Source: Streptomyces sp. GESEQ-4 (lineage in GTDB: Bacteria > Actinomycetota > Actinomycetes > Streptomycetales > Streptomycetaceae). Taken from it: 64,000 nucleotides of DNA. Below the pieces are notes generated by a model. It saw nothing but the letters and a program-made list of their open reading frames with translations, searched no databases and was not told the origin of the DNA. Shown in pieces: positions 49,066 through 58,429 of this stretch; position 1 is the first letter of the stretch, and each line of letters starts with the position of its first letter. The DNA lies in the NCBI RefSeq assembly GCF_017948455.1, contig NZ_JAFFSU010000004.1, positions 248,001 through 312,000 of the forward strand, in the 5' to 3' direction. A program made the translations under genes and the position numbers.

Positions 49066-51147
49066 TCAGGACTTCAGGGCCGCGGCCACTTCCTTCTCCA
49101 GCCACGGTGCAACGAAGTCGAGGCCCGCTTTGGAGAGATGGACGTCGTCGCCCTGCGGATAGAGGCGGGCGCCCCCGTCCGTGGTCTGGCGGCAGTCCGT
49201 GCTGTCGCACAGCAACCCGTCGAGGTCGACCAGGTGGACCTGGGAGTCGGAGGACTCCGTGAACTCGGCGACGACCTCGTTGAAGCAGGTTCCCCAGTCC
49301 GAGGTGATCGCGCCGTTGTAGTTCCGCTCGTTCATGAGCATGATCCGGGTGTCGGGGGACTCCGTACGGATCAGCTCCATGGCCTTGCCGAGCTGCTTGA
49401 CGTAGCGGGACTTGTAGGCGGGACTGCACGCGGTCAGCCACTTGCCGTCGATCTTCTGTTCCGCCGCGTCCCAGCCCAGATGGATGAGGGCCGCGTCCGG
49501 CTGGGAGCCCTGGAGCTGGTCCGCCCAGAACTTCTCCCACTTCAGGCAGGAGTCCCAGTTGTCGAAGACCGTGTCCGTACGGTCGCGAACGGCGGCCGGG
49601 GACATCACCCCGCAGCCTCGCTGGCCGCCGTCGACCACCGCGTAGTCGTCCCCGTGCTGTGCCAGCGCCGTCGCGAAGTCCTCAGCCATGGAGTCGCCCA
49701 GGGTGAGCACCAGCGGCTTGCCGTCGGGGCGCATGGAGTCGGCGATGTACGTGGGCAGGTACCAGGAGCCGAAGCCGATGGCCAGGGAGGCCGCGGTGAA
49801 CAGGGGGACCACCTTGACGGGGCGCCAGTCGCGGACCCGGTACTGCTCGATGGTGTAGTGCATGACCATCGACAGCAGCCAGGTGAGCCCGGCGCCGAGC
49901 AGGAACAGGGCGTACGGCTTCATGTCCGGGTAGACCATCAGCAGCAGCCAGTACACCGGCAGGTGCAGCAGATACAGGCTGTACGAGATCTGGCCGATCT
50001 CCATGAGCGGCTTCAGGCGCAGCACCCGCGCCAGCGGGCCGCGGTCGGTGCTGAGGCAGGCCGCGGTGAGCGCGATCAGGAAGGCGACGACTGCCAGTCC
50101 GCCCTGGTAGAGGCGGGGCTCATGGTAAGTGCTGACCTTGATGCTGAGGTAGATCACGGCGGCCAGGGACAGGATTCCGGTCACCGTGGCCAGGTGGTAC
50201 CCGCCGCTGCTCTCGGTGTCGCGTCGCGCCGCCCTGCGCTGCACCAGGTAGACGAGGAACGCGGCGGCCGCGCCCGCCATGAAGGCCACGGCGCGGGTCT
50301 GCGTCGCCAGGTACAGGAAGTCGGTGTCGTGGTTGCCGCCCCGCCACAGCACCGGAGCGACGAGCGCCGAGGCACCGAACAGCACCATGGTGACCACGGC
50401 GACCGGGAGCACACGCTTGCGGAAGACGGCGAAGGACACCACGAGGACCAGCGGCCACACGACGTAGAACTGCTCGGTGATGCTCAGTGACCACATCGCC
50501 GACAGGGGCTGGATGGCGCCGAAGTGGTCCCAGTACGCGTCGCCGCGGGCGATCTGGGCCCAGTTGCCGATCTGGAGGAGCGCGCCGAGCGCCTGCTCGG
50601 AGACGGTCTGGGCCTCCTTGAGCGGGCTGGTGAGATAGGAGATCCCCACGACCAGGGTGAGGGTCACCATCAGTCCCGGCAGCAGCCGCTTGAAGCGGCG
50701 GCGGTAGAAACGGCCGATGCGGATACGGCCGGTGCGCTCGACCTCGCGGATCAGCAGGAGCGTGGTGAGGAAGCCCGACAGCACGAAGAAGGCGTCCACG
50801 CCGAACAGTCCGTTGCTGAACCAGTTGGTGTGGTACAGCAACACAGACAGGATGGCGATGCCGCGCAGGCCGTCGACGGCCTGGAAGCGGGAGCGCAGAG
50901 GAGCCGGTTCCGGTTTGGCTTCCGGCTTGGGCTTCGGCGCCGCCCGCCGCGGCGCGGGTTCCGGCTCGGGCGCGGCGACCGCGGTGTCGTACGCGTCGAA
51001 TCCATCGTGCTGCGGGACGTACGGCTGCTGCGGGACGTAGCTCTGCGGCTGTTGTCCGTACGCCGGTTGTCCGTAGCTCGGCCGGCCGTACCCCTGCTGA
51101 CCGTGGCCGTCCTGGCCGGGATGGTCAGTGGGCGGCTGACGATGCAT
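49066..51147 (-). CDS. Acyltransferase-3 and SGNH-domain fusion (polysaccharide O-acyltransferase)
   Basis: 693-residue membrane enzyme of the OafA/SGNH type, which moves acyl groups across the membrane onto exported glycans. Residues 1-50 are a Gln/Tyr/Pro/Gly repeat region; residues about 60-85 are Pro/Lys/Glu-rich. The acyltransferase-3 domain begins RFQAVDGLRGIAILSVLLYHTNWF (catalytic-type His) and has about ten spans. The extracellular SGNH domain (about 460-693) has LTLGDSMAEDF with the nucleophile Ser and, near the end, DDVHLSKAG with the Asp-His pair. ATG with CTGGAG six bases upstream. Start lies 23 bp inside the end of the nucleotidyltransferase gene, indicating coupling. Last gene of the polysaccharide cassette. 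Confidence 0.93.
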   Translation of the reverse strand: MHRQPPTDHPGQDGHGQQGYGRPSYGQPAYGQQPQSYVPQQPYVPQHDGFDAYDTAVAAPEPEPAPRRAAPKPKPEAKPEPAPLRSRFQAVDGLRGIAILSVLLYHTNWFSNGLFGVDAFFVLSGFLTTLLLIREVERTGRIRIGRFYRRRFKRLLPGLMVTLTLVVGISYLTSPLKEAQTVSEQALGALLQIGNWAQIARGDAYWDHFGAIQPLSAMWSLSITEQFYVVWPLVLVVSFAVFRKRVLPVAVVTMVLFGASALVAPVLWRGGNHDTDFLYLATQTRAVAFMAGAAAAFLVYLVQRRAARRDTESSGGYHLATVTGILSLAAVIYLSIKVSTYHEPRLYQGGLAVVAFLIALTAACLSTDRGPLARVLRLKPLMEIGQISYSLYLLHLPVYWLLLMVYPDMKPYALFLLGAGLTWLLSMVMHYTIEQYRVRDWRPVKVVPLFTAASLAIGFGSWYLPTYIADSMRPDGKPLVLTLGDSMAEDFATALAQHGDDYAVVDGGQRGCGVMSPAAVRDRTDTVFDNWDSCLKWEKFWADQLQGSQPDAALIHLGWDAAEQKIDGKWLTACSPAYKSRYVKQLGKAMELIRTESPDTRIMLMNERNYNGAITSDWGTCFNEVVAEFTESSDSQVHLVDLDGLLCDSTDCRQTTDGGARLYPQGDDVHLSKAGLDFVAPWLEKEVAAALKS

Positions 51148-52270
51148 GGGGTACTCCAGAGTGGGCGACGCCCTGCGAGGTGCAGGGAGCGGGGGATGCG
51201 GAGGTGCGGACGGCGTGGGCGGCCAGCCGGGCGCCGCAGGCGATACGGAGGCCGGGTGGGAGTTCGTTGCCCTCGGCCACGTGGGCCCCGTCGCCGACCA
51301 CGGCGGCTTGCAGCACGCTGCCCTCGCCGATCCAGGCGTGGCGGCCCACGACGGAGCGGTGCAGGCTGGTCCGGGCGTCGATCCGGGCGCCGGCCAGCAG
51401 CACACTGCCCTCGACCACGGCTCCCTCGCCGACCACGGCACCGGCGGCCACGACCGTGCCGCCGCTGAGCACCGCGCTGGGGTGCACCTCGGCGCCGGGC
51501 AGCACGAGGGCGTCACCGACCGGCCCGGGCAGCGCGGGGGAGGTGACCAGGCCGCGCACCAGGTCGGCGGAGCCCTGCACGAAGGCGGCCGGGGTACCCA
51601 GGTCCAGCCAGTAGCTGTCTTCTACGACTCCGCACAGATGCGCGCCCGTGGCGAGCAACTTGGGGAAGGTCTCGCGCTCCACGGAGACGACCCGGCCGGC
51701 GGGGATGCGGTCGATCACGGAACGGGTGAAGACGTAGCAACCCGCGTTGATCTGGTCGGTGGTGATCTCTTCCGGGGTCTGCGGCTTCTCCAGGAACGCC
51801 TGGACGCGGCCCTCCGCGTCGGTGGGGACGAGACCGAAGGCACGCGGATCGGCCACCCGCTTCAGATGCAGCGTGACATCGGCTCCCGAGGCACGGTGGC
51901 TCTCCCGCAGGGCGGCGAGGTCCACGCCGGAGAGGATGTCGCCGTTGAAGATCAGCACCGGCTCGTCGGGGGCGCTGCGCAGCCGCTCGGCAGCGTTGCG
52001 TATGGCGCCGCCGGTGCCGAGCGCGGTCTTCTCGGTGACGTACTCCAGCTCCAGGCCGAGGCGGCTGCCGTCACCGAACTCCTCCTCGAAGAGCTCGGCG
52101 AGGTAGGAGGTCGCGAAAACGATCCGGGTGATCCCGGCCGCGGCTGCTCGCGCCAGTTGGTGCGTGAGGAACGGCACCCCGGCCACGGGGAGCAGCGGCT
52201 TGGGGGTGTGGCTGGTCAGGGGCCGGAGTCTGGTGCCCTGACCGCCCACGAGAAGGATCGCTTCAGTCAT
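51125..52270 (-). CDS. Sugar-nucleotide pyrophosphorylase (nucleotidyltransferase with left-handed beta-helix)
   Basis: 381-residue NTP:sugar-phosphate nucleotidyltransferase. Residues 5-19 (ILLVGGQGTRLRPLT) are the GxGxRL nucleotide-binding signature; PKPLLPVAG, GTGGAIRNA, FNGDIL and WLDLGTP follow in the family order. Residues about 250-345 are hexapeptide repeats forming a left-handed beta-helix (HPSAVLSGGTVVAAGAVVGEGAVVEGSVLLAG). The class includes GDP-mannose and dTDP-glucose pyrophosphorylases; GDP-mannose fits the mannan-type neighbours but cannot be decided from sequence. The last 35 residues look non-homologous. Confidence 0.9.
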   Translation of the reverse strand: MTEAILLVGGQGTRLRPLTSHTPKPLLPVAGVPFLTHQLARAAAAGITRIVFATSYLAELFEEEFGDGSRLGLELEYVTEKTALGTGGAIRNAAERLRSAPDEPVLIFNGDILSGVDLAALRESHRASGADVTLHLKRVADPRAFGLVPTDAEGRVQAFLEKPQTPEEITTDQINAGCYVFTRSVIDRIPAGRVVSVERETFPKLLATGAHLCGVVEDSYWLDLGTPAAFVQGSADLVRGLVTSPALPGPVGDALVLPGAEVHPSAVLSGGTVVAAGAVVGEGAVVEGSVLLAGARIDARTSLHRSVVGRHAWIGEGSVLQAAVVGDGAHVAEGNELPPGLRIACGARLAAHAVRTSASPAPCTSQGVAHSGVPHASSAAH

Positions 52271-52336
52271 GTGGTGTCCGCCTTGGGTCGCGGGGACGGG
52301 TGATGGAGGCGTGGGGGGATCTCCTGTGCTGCGGGA

Positions 52337-53563
52337 TTACTGGGCTGTGGCGCCAGGACCTGCGTAGTCGGAGGTGAAACAGGCTTTGACGGCCTTCTCG
52401 GTCTGGGGACGGCCGGCGAAGTCGAGCCGGGACGCGACCTTGTCGTCCGGCGGGGTGTTGGGGTCGTCGTCGAACCAGATGGACCACCAGTACAGGCCCT
52501 GCATCCGCCGTTCCTGGACGATCTGGCAGACGGCCTTGTACCAGTTGGCCTGCACCTCGGGATTGACGTCGCGCTTGGTGTAGAAGTCGCCGGGCGCCTT
52601 GTAGGCGCCCTTCATCGCGCCGATGCCGGCCTCGGCGATGGTGATGTTGGGCAGCGGGCCGGTGGCCTTCTTGTCCAGCCAGTCGTTCCAGCCCTCGACC
52701 AGCGTCTCGACGGGTGCGGTGTCCGCGACCTTCACGGGGAAGTAGGCGTCGACGCCGAGGTGGCTGACCGGCATGTTGATGCGGCCGGAGACGTAGTTGT
52801 CCCAGTTGGCGTCGTAGGCGACCTCGCCGGAGAAGGTCTTCTCGGCGGAGGCGACCAGGGCGTCCCAGCCCGCGTCGCCCTCCAGGGAGTTGAGCTCGGT
52901 GCCGATCACAAAGGTGTTCGCCTTCTCTTTCTCGGCGACCTCGAGATACGGGGTGAGGAACTCCTTGTAGGACGCGAACCAAGCGGAGCGTGAGGCCGGT
53001 TCGATGTTGCCGCGCCAGCCGGTCGGCGGGTCCAGCGACACCTCGTCCATGATCGGGCGGAGCGTGGTGCGGAAGCCGGCGTCCTCGAACACCTTCAGCA
53101 CTCGCCGCAGGCGTTCAGGGGACGGCGTCTTGGATCCGGCGGAGAGTTCGTCGGACGTGATGCCCTCGGTGAAGAAGGGGAAGGACAGGGACACCGAATT
53201 CGCGCCCAGGCCGATGAGGTACTTGGCGTGCTTGCGGGCCTGGTCCTCGATGAACGTGTCGGAGCGCTTCTTCTCCTCCTCCTCCCAGTAGAGCTGTACG
53301 CCCCACTGCGCCATGCCGGCCTTCCAGGGCTTGGCGACCTTGAGGGCGTCGGCGGCGGACGACGCGGCGGACGACGAGGGTGTCGTACCGGAGGAGTCGT
53401 CGGCCGGGGCGGTGGAGTCCTTGGAGCCGTCCCGGACGATCTTGGGCAGGGTCGAGCCCGACTCCCAGCGCACCGGGTGGTCGCCGAGGACGAAGGGGGT
53501 GGCCAGCACGACGGTGAGGACGGTCACCGGGAAGATGGCGAGCAGAGGCAGTCGCGAGCGCAT
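52337..53563 (-). CDS. Glycoside hydrolase, TIM-barrel (GH113/clan GH-A like), membrane-anchored
   Basis: 408-residue exported protein: a hydrophobic segment at residues 8-26, a Ser/Asp/Pro-rich linker (about 45-75), then a (beta/alpha)8 barrel. The pair of catalytic glutamates fits clan GH-A: Glu223 in FVIGTELNSLEG as acid/base and Glu311 in ITIAEAGIGA as nucleophile. The pattern (MAQWGVQLYW at the start, WWSIWFDDDP at the end) resembles GH113 beta-mannanases and GTA-like hydrolases. It begins 20 bp after the glycosyltransferase, with CCGGAAG upstream, so they are co-expressed; it may trim or release the polymer made by that enzyme (inference). Confidence 0.82.
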   Translation of the reverse strand: MRSRLPLLAIFPVTVLTVVLATPFVLGDHPVRWESGSTLPKIVRDGSKDSTAPADDSSGTTPSSSAASSAADALKVAKPWKAGMAQWGVQLYWEEEEKKRSDTFIEDQARKHAKYLIGLGANSVSLSFPFFTEGITSDELSAGSKTPSPERLRRVLKVFEDAGFRTTLRPIMDEVSLDPPTGWRGNIEPASRSAWFASYKEFLTPYLEVAEKEKANTFVIGTELNSLEGDAGWDALVASAEKTFSGEVAYDANWDNYVSGRINMPVSHLGVDAYFPVKVADTAPVETLVEGWNDWLDKKATGPLPNITIAEAGIGAMKGAYKAPGDFYTKRDVNPEVQANWYKAVCQIVQERRMQGLYWWSIWFDDDPNTPPDDKVASRLDFAGRPQTEKAVKACFTSDYAGPGATAQ

Positions 53564-53583
53564 GTCAGGTGTCTTCCGGGGGC

Positions 53584-55035
53584 TCAGGCGGGCTTGGCGA
53601 TCACGACGAACTTGTTCTCCTCGCGCCGGACGAACTTCAGGAAGCCCTTGAAGCCGCCGAGTCCTTCCAGCACGGAGAAGACGGGGATGAGCGCGACCAC
53701 GACGATCGGCTCCCACCACTTGCGCCGCCCGCTGACCGACGCGAGCGCGTTCAGCCGCAGTCCCTCCCAGTAGGTCCAGATGACATAGGCGAAGTTGAGG
53801 GCCCACAGGATGACCACGGACTGGGTCACGGGCGAGGTGTTGAGATCGCCGACGAGGAGACCGATGCACAGCACGGCGACGATGTGCTGGAGCGGGCCGA
53901 GGATCCAGGTGGTGACGCAGATCGACAGGAACCAGCGGTAGCGCCAGGGCACGGCCTTGTTGAAGCAGAGTGCCACCAGGCCCCAGGCCCACCGGTCGCG
54001 CTGCTTGATGAAGTCGCGGGCGGTCGCGGGGGAGGCGCCGTAGCAGCGGCCGTTGAACCAGTCGCTGCGGCCGGGGTAGCGGCGGCAGAAGGTCAGGGCG
54101 AGGCGGGCATCCTCGACGATCTCCTTGGGACCGAAGTCCCAGCCGATCGTGGCCTCGATGGAGGCGCGCAGCACCAGCAGCTCGCCGTGCACACCGGCGG
54201 CCGGGGTGCCCATGCCGGTCAGAGCGCGGAAGCGGGCGATGTCGTCGGCGGGACGTACCGCGTCGGCGAGCCAGGTGAAGAGGCTGACCGCGTTCTCGCG
54301 GGGGTACGTGAGGATGCCCTGGGCCATGTGCTTGGCCTCGTCGGGGTGGGCGCGGCGCTGGCGGTTGATGAACTGGGCCAGCGAGGACGCGGTGTCGGGG
54401 CCGACGCCGGTGTCGTCGTCCATGTGCAGCACCCAGACGTGGTCGAGGGCCTCGCCTTCCTCGATGCGCAGCTCATGGGCGTAGTGGTTGGCTCGCGCTT
54501 TGAAGCGGGTGCCGTTGGCCGGGACGTACGCCTTGGGAACGGTGATCACTCGGATCAGGGGGTGGGAGGCGGCGAGCCGGTCGATGTCCTCCGCCGCCTC
54601 GCAGCCCTCTTCGGTGAGGATGTCGACGCGCAGGTACGGGAACCACTCGGGCAGATGCTCGACGTAGGAAAGGATCGAGCGTTCCAGGGCCGGGTAGGTG
54701 TCGTGCCGCCCGATGGTCGGGCAGAGGACGATCAGGAAGTCCTCCTGGGCCGGCGCCGGCGGGGTCATCCGGTCGTTCTTGCGGACCCGGCGGCGGATCA
54801 GCAGAGCGCCTTGGATGCCCACCATCACGCCGATCACGGGCAGCGACCATACGACGGTCAGCGCCCAGCTCAGCGGTGATGAACTGGGCCGGTAGGTCCA
54901 GAGCCCGAACGCGACCAGAAGGACGAAGGGCAGCAGGAACGGGAGGATGCCGGGCCTCCACGACGCGGTGCGCTTGGCCAGTTTCTGATTGTGCCGTGAG
55001 TGCGGCACACCCCCGTCGACCAGTGTCGATGCCAT
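53584..55035 (-). CDS. Membrane-bound family 2 glycosyltransferase (polysaccharide synthase-like)
   Basis: 483-residue GT2 enzyme with two N-terminal transmembrane spans (about 30-48 and 55-80), a cytosolic GT-A domain, and about three C-terminal spans. Catalytic features: HMDDDTG (DxD), EDARLAL (ED) and KQRDRWAWG (QxxRW), the set seen in processive synthases of beta-linked glycans such as cellulose, chitin and mannan synthases. It lacks a PilZ domain. The product is not identifiable from sequence; neighbouring GH26- and GH113-like proteins point to a beta-mannan-type chain (inference). First gene of the synthesis unit, ATG start. Confidence 0.9.
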   Translation of the reverse strand: MASTLVDGGVPHSRHNQKLAKRTASWRPGILPFLLPFVLLVAFGLWTYRPSSSPLSWALTVVWSLPVIGVMVGIQGALLIRRRVRKNDRMTPPAPAQEDFLIVLCPTIGRHDTYPALERSILSYVEHLPEWFPYLRVDILTEEGCEAAEDIDRLAASHPLIRVITVPKAYVPANGTRFKARANHYAHELRIEEGEALDHVWVLHMDDDTGVGPDTASSLAQFINRQRRAHPDEAKHMAQGILTYPRENAVSLFTWLADAVRPADDIARFRALTGMGTPAAGVHGELLVLRASIEATIGWDFGPKEIVEDARLALTFCRRYPGRSDWFNGRCYGASPATARDFIKQRDRWAWGLVALCFNKAVPWRYRWFLSICVTTWILGPLQHIVAVLCIGLLVGDLNTSPVTQSVVILWALNFAYVIWTYWEGLRLNALASVSGRRKWWEPIVVVALIPVFSVLEGLGGFKGFLKFVRREENKFVVIAKPA

Positions 55036-55293
55036 GACGACTGCGGAACTCCCCCGTGAGATCGGTGGTGCGTTGAGGCAGCGACAGATCTCGGCCGCGG
55101 CGCGACAGAGCGCACCACAGCACCTTCCCTACGGGATCCCCACCCCTCAACGCCCTCGTTGGCGTGAAAATCGGCCAATCGCCCCTCAGATGCCCCCCCA
55201 GGCGTCCAGAACCATTGGCCGAACAGGAGCACGATTCTGGCATACGTGTCCGGACCATGGAACCGTTGTGAGGAAGTTGTGTTTAAAAGTTAA
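55036..55293. other. 258-bp gap between GH26-like and glycosyltransferase genes
   Basis: The region includes a locally AT-rich tract (about 55270-55300) that may hold the promoter for the leftward synthase operon; I cannot assign -35/-10 boxes with confidence. No gene seen. Confidence 0.4.
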
Positions 55294-56637
55294 TCAGGCG
55301 AAGTCTTGTGCCGTGATCACACGGGAGGAGTGGTACGTCCGCTTCGCGTCGTCTGTGGTGTTCTTCTTCCGCGGCTCGGAGACGTTGTCGTACGACAGCG
55401 CCTGTCCCCACACCGTCCACAGCACCCACGGCGTCCTGACCAGGGTCTTGGGCTGCGCGGCGTTGAGCGGGACATGGAAGGACTCGGAGACGATCCGGGG
55501 TCTGCGGTACGTCTCCAGACCGCGGTACCACACCTCGGTCCAGGCTCCGCCGCCGAACGGCTCGGCCGGGGTGTCGCTGTAGTCGTCGACGCCGACGATG
55601 TCGACGTAGCGCCCGCCGGGGTAGTACGGCCCGGGCACGCGGCCGTAGGAGCTGTGCCAGGAGTTCGGGGCCCAGACGAAGATCAGGTTGTGCAGGCCGC
55701 GGTGGTGGACGAGGTAGTCGTACGTCACCTGCCACAGCTTGCGGAAGGCCGCCGGGTCCTGGCCGGCCCACCAGAAGCCACGACCCGGTGCGGTGTTCAT
55801 CTCGTGGTACGGCCGCAGCAGCACGGGTACGCCCTGGTCGGCGAGGTAGCCCAGGTGGTCCGCGAGATAGGCGAGGTCCCGCAGCAGGTCCCGGTGCTCG
55901 GCGGTGCCCCGGCTCACCACCCGGGCGAACCACCCGGGATCCTGCGCGGCGGGCGAGTTGCGGTGCAGGGTCTGTGGGAAGCCCTTGACGGGGCTGCCCG
56001 GGTAGGGCTGGTGGAAGGAGAAACCGACCAGGCCCGCTGGGGCGCCGCCGTTGTGCGGCAGGGACACCTCGGCTCCGGTCGCGCACTCGCGGTGCGTGCC
56101 CGAGGGGCGGTACGAGCCGTCGGCCGCCCTGGGCAGGCCCGCCCACACGCCGACGGCGAGGTCCACGGCGTCCTCGACATACCCCCAGTGGCGGCGGCAG
56201 CCCGGCCAGTCGCCGGAGTAGGAGCGGGACCGGCCCACCGCCCAGCCGGGCCGGCCGTAGCCGGGGCCGAGGTCCAGCTCCACGAAGCCGGGCAGGCGGC
56301 CGGTGATGTCGCGGGCCTTGCGGTAGTAGTAGCCGGGCTGCTTGGTGCCCCGGTGGTCGCCGTACTGCGCGTTGTACCGCTCGTTGTGCAGCTCGACGTG
56401 CTGGCCGATCACCGTGCGGCTCGGGCGGCCGCGGCGGGCGGTGTTCTCCAGGTTCGCGAGCATCGCGTACACCCGGCGGGCCTCGGGGGTGGCCTTCGGG
56501 TCACGGTCCCGCAGATCGGTCGGCACGAGCCGGGGTCCGGCCTCGCCGTCGTCCTGGTCGGGCCAGGCCCACACGGCCAGCGGGGCCAGCACGGCGGCGC
56601 CGGCGGCTGCGCCGAGCAGCTTGATCCGGCCTCGCAT
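55294..56637 (-). CDS. GH26-family glycoside hydrolase (beta-mannanase-like), secreted
   Basis: 447-residue exported protein: hydrophobic signal or anchor at residues 6-25, then a TIM-barrel resembling GH26 endo-beta-mannanases. Acid/base Glu279 lies in PVLLRPYHEMN, the diagnostic RPxHExN motif of GH26; nucleophile Glu385 lies in RIVSESFH; VWAPNSW and IVGVDDYSD are other family markers. Start: ATG chosen, a GTG two codons upstream is possible. It is leftward, upstream of the glycosyltransferase, and would act outside the cell on a mannan-type polymer, either its own product or environmental mannan. Confidence 0.88.
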   Translation of the reverse strand: MRGRIKLLGAAAGAAVLAPLAVWAWPDQDDGEAGPRLVPTDLRDRDPKATPEARRVYAMLANLENTARRGRPSRTVIGQHVELHNERYNAQYGDHRGTKQPGYYYRKARDITGRLPGFVELDLGPGYGRPGWAVGRSRSYSGDWPGCRRHWGYVEDAVDLAVGVWAGLPRAADGSYRPSGTHRECATGAEVSLPHNGGAPAGLVGFSFHQPYPGSPVKGFPQTLHRNSPAAQDPGWFARVVSRGTAEHRDLLRDLAYLADHLGYLADQGVPVLLRPYHEMNTAPGRGFWWAGQDPAAFRKLWQVTYDYLVHHRGLHNLIFVWAPNSWHSSYGRVPGPYYPGGRYVDIVGVDDYSDTPAEPFGGGAWTEVWYRGLETYRRPRIVSESFHVPLNAAQPKTLVRTPWVLWTVWGQALSYDNVSEPRKKNTTDDAKRTYHSSRVITAQDFA

Positions 56638-56755
56638 CCGCACGGCCCCCGCCCCCTCCCCAACATGACGTGGGGTGATTGTCTCTCGGTATGGGGGCGG
56701 AGGCCGGCGGCCGACCGATCGTCGGCCGCCGTCATGCGCCGGTTGCCGCTGCTCG

Positions 56756-57649
56756 CTACTCGTTCGCCGCCGCCGACGCCTGGGCCTCGCCGCGCCGGCG
56801 GATCTGGCGGAACGTGAACTCCTGGAGGTCGTCGCCCGAGCTGAAGACCTCCGTGCTCTTGTCCGTGACGTCGTTGCCGTTGATGAAGCCGGCGACGGTG
56901 AAGTAGGCGTAACGGCCGTAGGAGTTGGTGGTCGTGCGGCAGGTGGGGCCATTGCAGAAGGGCTTGACGCCACCGCCGGACAGGGACGCGACGACGCTCT
57001 TGCCGTCGGCCTGTCCCTTGGTCTTCGTCGCCTGTGCCTCGGTGTTGAAGACGGCCACGCCGACCGTCACCGCGATGCCGCTCCTGGTGTAGGTGACGCG
57101 CAGGAAGCGGGTGCAGTCGTTGGCCTTGAGGACCCTGCCGAGGGTGCCCTGCGGGTTGGCGGCCGAGGCGCAGTTCTTCGTGTCGGCCGTCGGACCCTTC
57201 TTGTACAAGGTCTCGCCCATGGTCAGCTGCGTGCCCGGGAAGAGGATCTCCGGGCTGAGCGCGGCCTTGTCCTTCTTCACGCTGGCCACGAAGTCCTTGG
57301 GGTCCAGCGGCGGCGGCGCGGTGGTCGGCGCGAAGGACGGGTCCGCGGCGCCGGACGCGCTCGGGATGTCCGCGGTCGACGGCAGCTGGGAGGAGCCGTT
57401 GCCGGACGCCTCGCTGTCACCGTTCGCCGACACCACGGCCACGGCGACGGCGGCGCCTATCGCCACGGTGGCCAGCGCGCCGCCGCCGACGAGCAGCAGT
57501 CGGCGGCGTTTGTTGCGGGTCTCCGACGCTTCGGCGAGAGCGGCCCAGTCCGGAGTCTCGCCGTCGCCGCTGCTGCTCCACGGCTGCTGCTGCGAATTCG
57601 GTTTCCAGGGGTCCCACTGGGACTGAGGACCCCCCTGCCCAAAGCTCAT
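56756..57649 (-). CDS. Membrane-anchored protein of unknown function
   Basis: 297-residue protein with a Gln/Trp/Pro-rich cytosolic N-terminus (MSFGQGGPQSQWDPWKPNSQQQPW), one transmembrane span at about residues 50-73 (RLLLVGGGALATVAIGAAVAVAVV), a Ser/Pro/Ala linker, and an extracellular domain of about 190 residues with four cysteines (NCASA, NDCTRF, PFCNGPTCR) that could form disulfides. Not recognised; similar proteins are frequent in streptomycetes. It lies between the polysaccharide cassette and rplM, in the cassette's orientation. Confidence 0.8.
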   Translation of the reverse strand: MSFGQGGPQSQWDPWKPNSQQQPWSSSGDGETPDWAALAEASETRNKRRRLLLVGGGALATVAIGAAVAVAVVSANGDSEASGNGSSQLPSTADIPSASGAADPSFAPTTAPPPLDPKDFVASVKKDKAALSPEILFPGTQLTMGETLYKKGPTADTKNCASAANPQGTLGRVLKANDCTRFLRVTYTRSGIAVTVGVAVFNTEAQATKTKGQADGKSVVASLSGGGVKPFCNGPTCRTTTNSYGRYAYFTVAGFINGNDVTDKSTEVFSSGDDLQEFTFRQIRRRGEAQASAAANE

Positions 57650-57730
57650 GGGCCGCATCTTAGACGGGGCGGCGACCCGTGTGTCGCCCAGTCTCACGGG
57701 TCACGGCGGCATCGCGGGCCCGATGCCGCT

Positions 57731-57760
57731 TTGACCCATCAGGGGCGCCGAAGGTAGCCT
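57731..57760 (+). promoter_or_regulatory. rplM-rpsI promoter
   Basis: TTGACC (57731-57736)-N18-TAGCCT (57755-57760), 184 nt before rplM. Confidence 0.65.
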
Positions 57761-57943
57761 TGCAGTTCGTTATGCGTATTGGCTTGGTCGTTCTCAGACG
57801 AGAGGCCCTTACGTAGGTTCCCTGGAGCAGTTACCAGTGGGCGGCATACGGGCAGTGATCCCGGCCATTGTCGTCCCCAGCTGCACGATCGCTTCAGTGA
57901 TGCCATGTGTCAGCACCCATCCACTGAAGAAGAAGGCTGCGAA

Positions 57944-58387
57944 GTGCGTACGTACAGCCCCAAGCCCGGCGATGTGACTCGCCAGTGGCACGTCATCGAC
58001 GCCCAGGACGTCGTCCTGGGTCGTCTGGCCTCCACTGCGGCGTCCATCCTGCGCGGCAAGCACAAGCCGATCTACGCGCCCCACGTCGACACCGGTGACT
58101 TTGTCATCATCATCAACGCCGACAAGGTGCACCTGTCCGGCAACAAGCGGACCCAGAAGATGGCGTACCGCCACTCCGGTTACCCGGGTGGTCTGCGCTC
58201 CGTCCGTTACGACGAGCTGCTCGCCAAGAACCCCGAGAAGGCCATCGAGAAGGCCGTCAAGGGCATGCTCCCCAAGAACACCCTGGGCCGTCAGATGCTC
58301 ACGAAGCTGAAGGTCTACTCGGGCGAGAACCACCCGCACGCTGCCCAGCAGCCGGTTCCGTTCGAGATCACCCAGGTCGCGCAGTAA
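57944..58387 (+). CDS. rplM: 50S ribosomal protein L13
   Basis: 147-residue L13, an early assembly protein of the large subunit. [65 protein letters not shown] opens it; [12 protein letters not shown] and [30 protein letters not shown] are standard. GTG start; GAAGAAGAAGGC lies just upstream. rpsI follows 42 bp later, the universal L13-S9 pair. Confidence 0.97.
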   Translation: MRTYSPKPGDVTRQWHVIDAQDVVLGRLASTAASILRGKHKPIYAPHVDTGDFVIIINADKVHLSGNKRTQKMAYRHSGYPGGLRSVRYDELLAKNPEKAIEKAVKGMLPKNTLGRQMLTKLKVYSGENHPHAAQQPVPFEITQVAQ

Positions 58388-58429
58388 GTCCGGCCACCCC
58401 CTAAGACTGAAGAGAATCTGAGGAGAATC

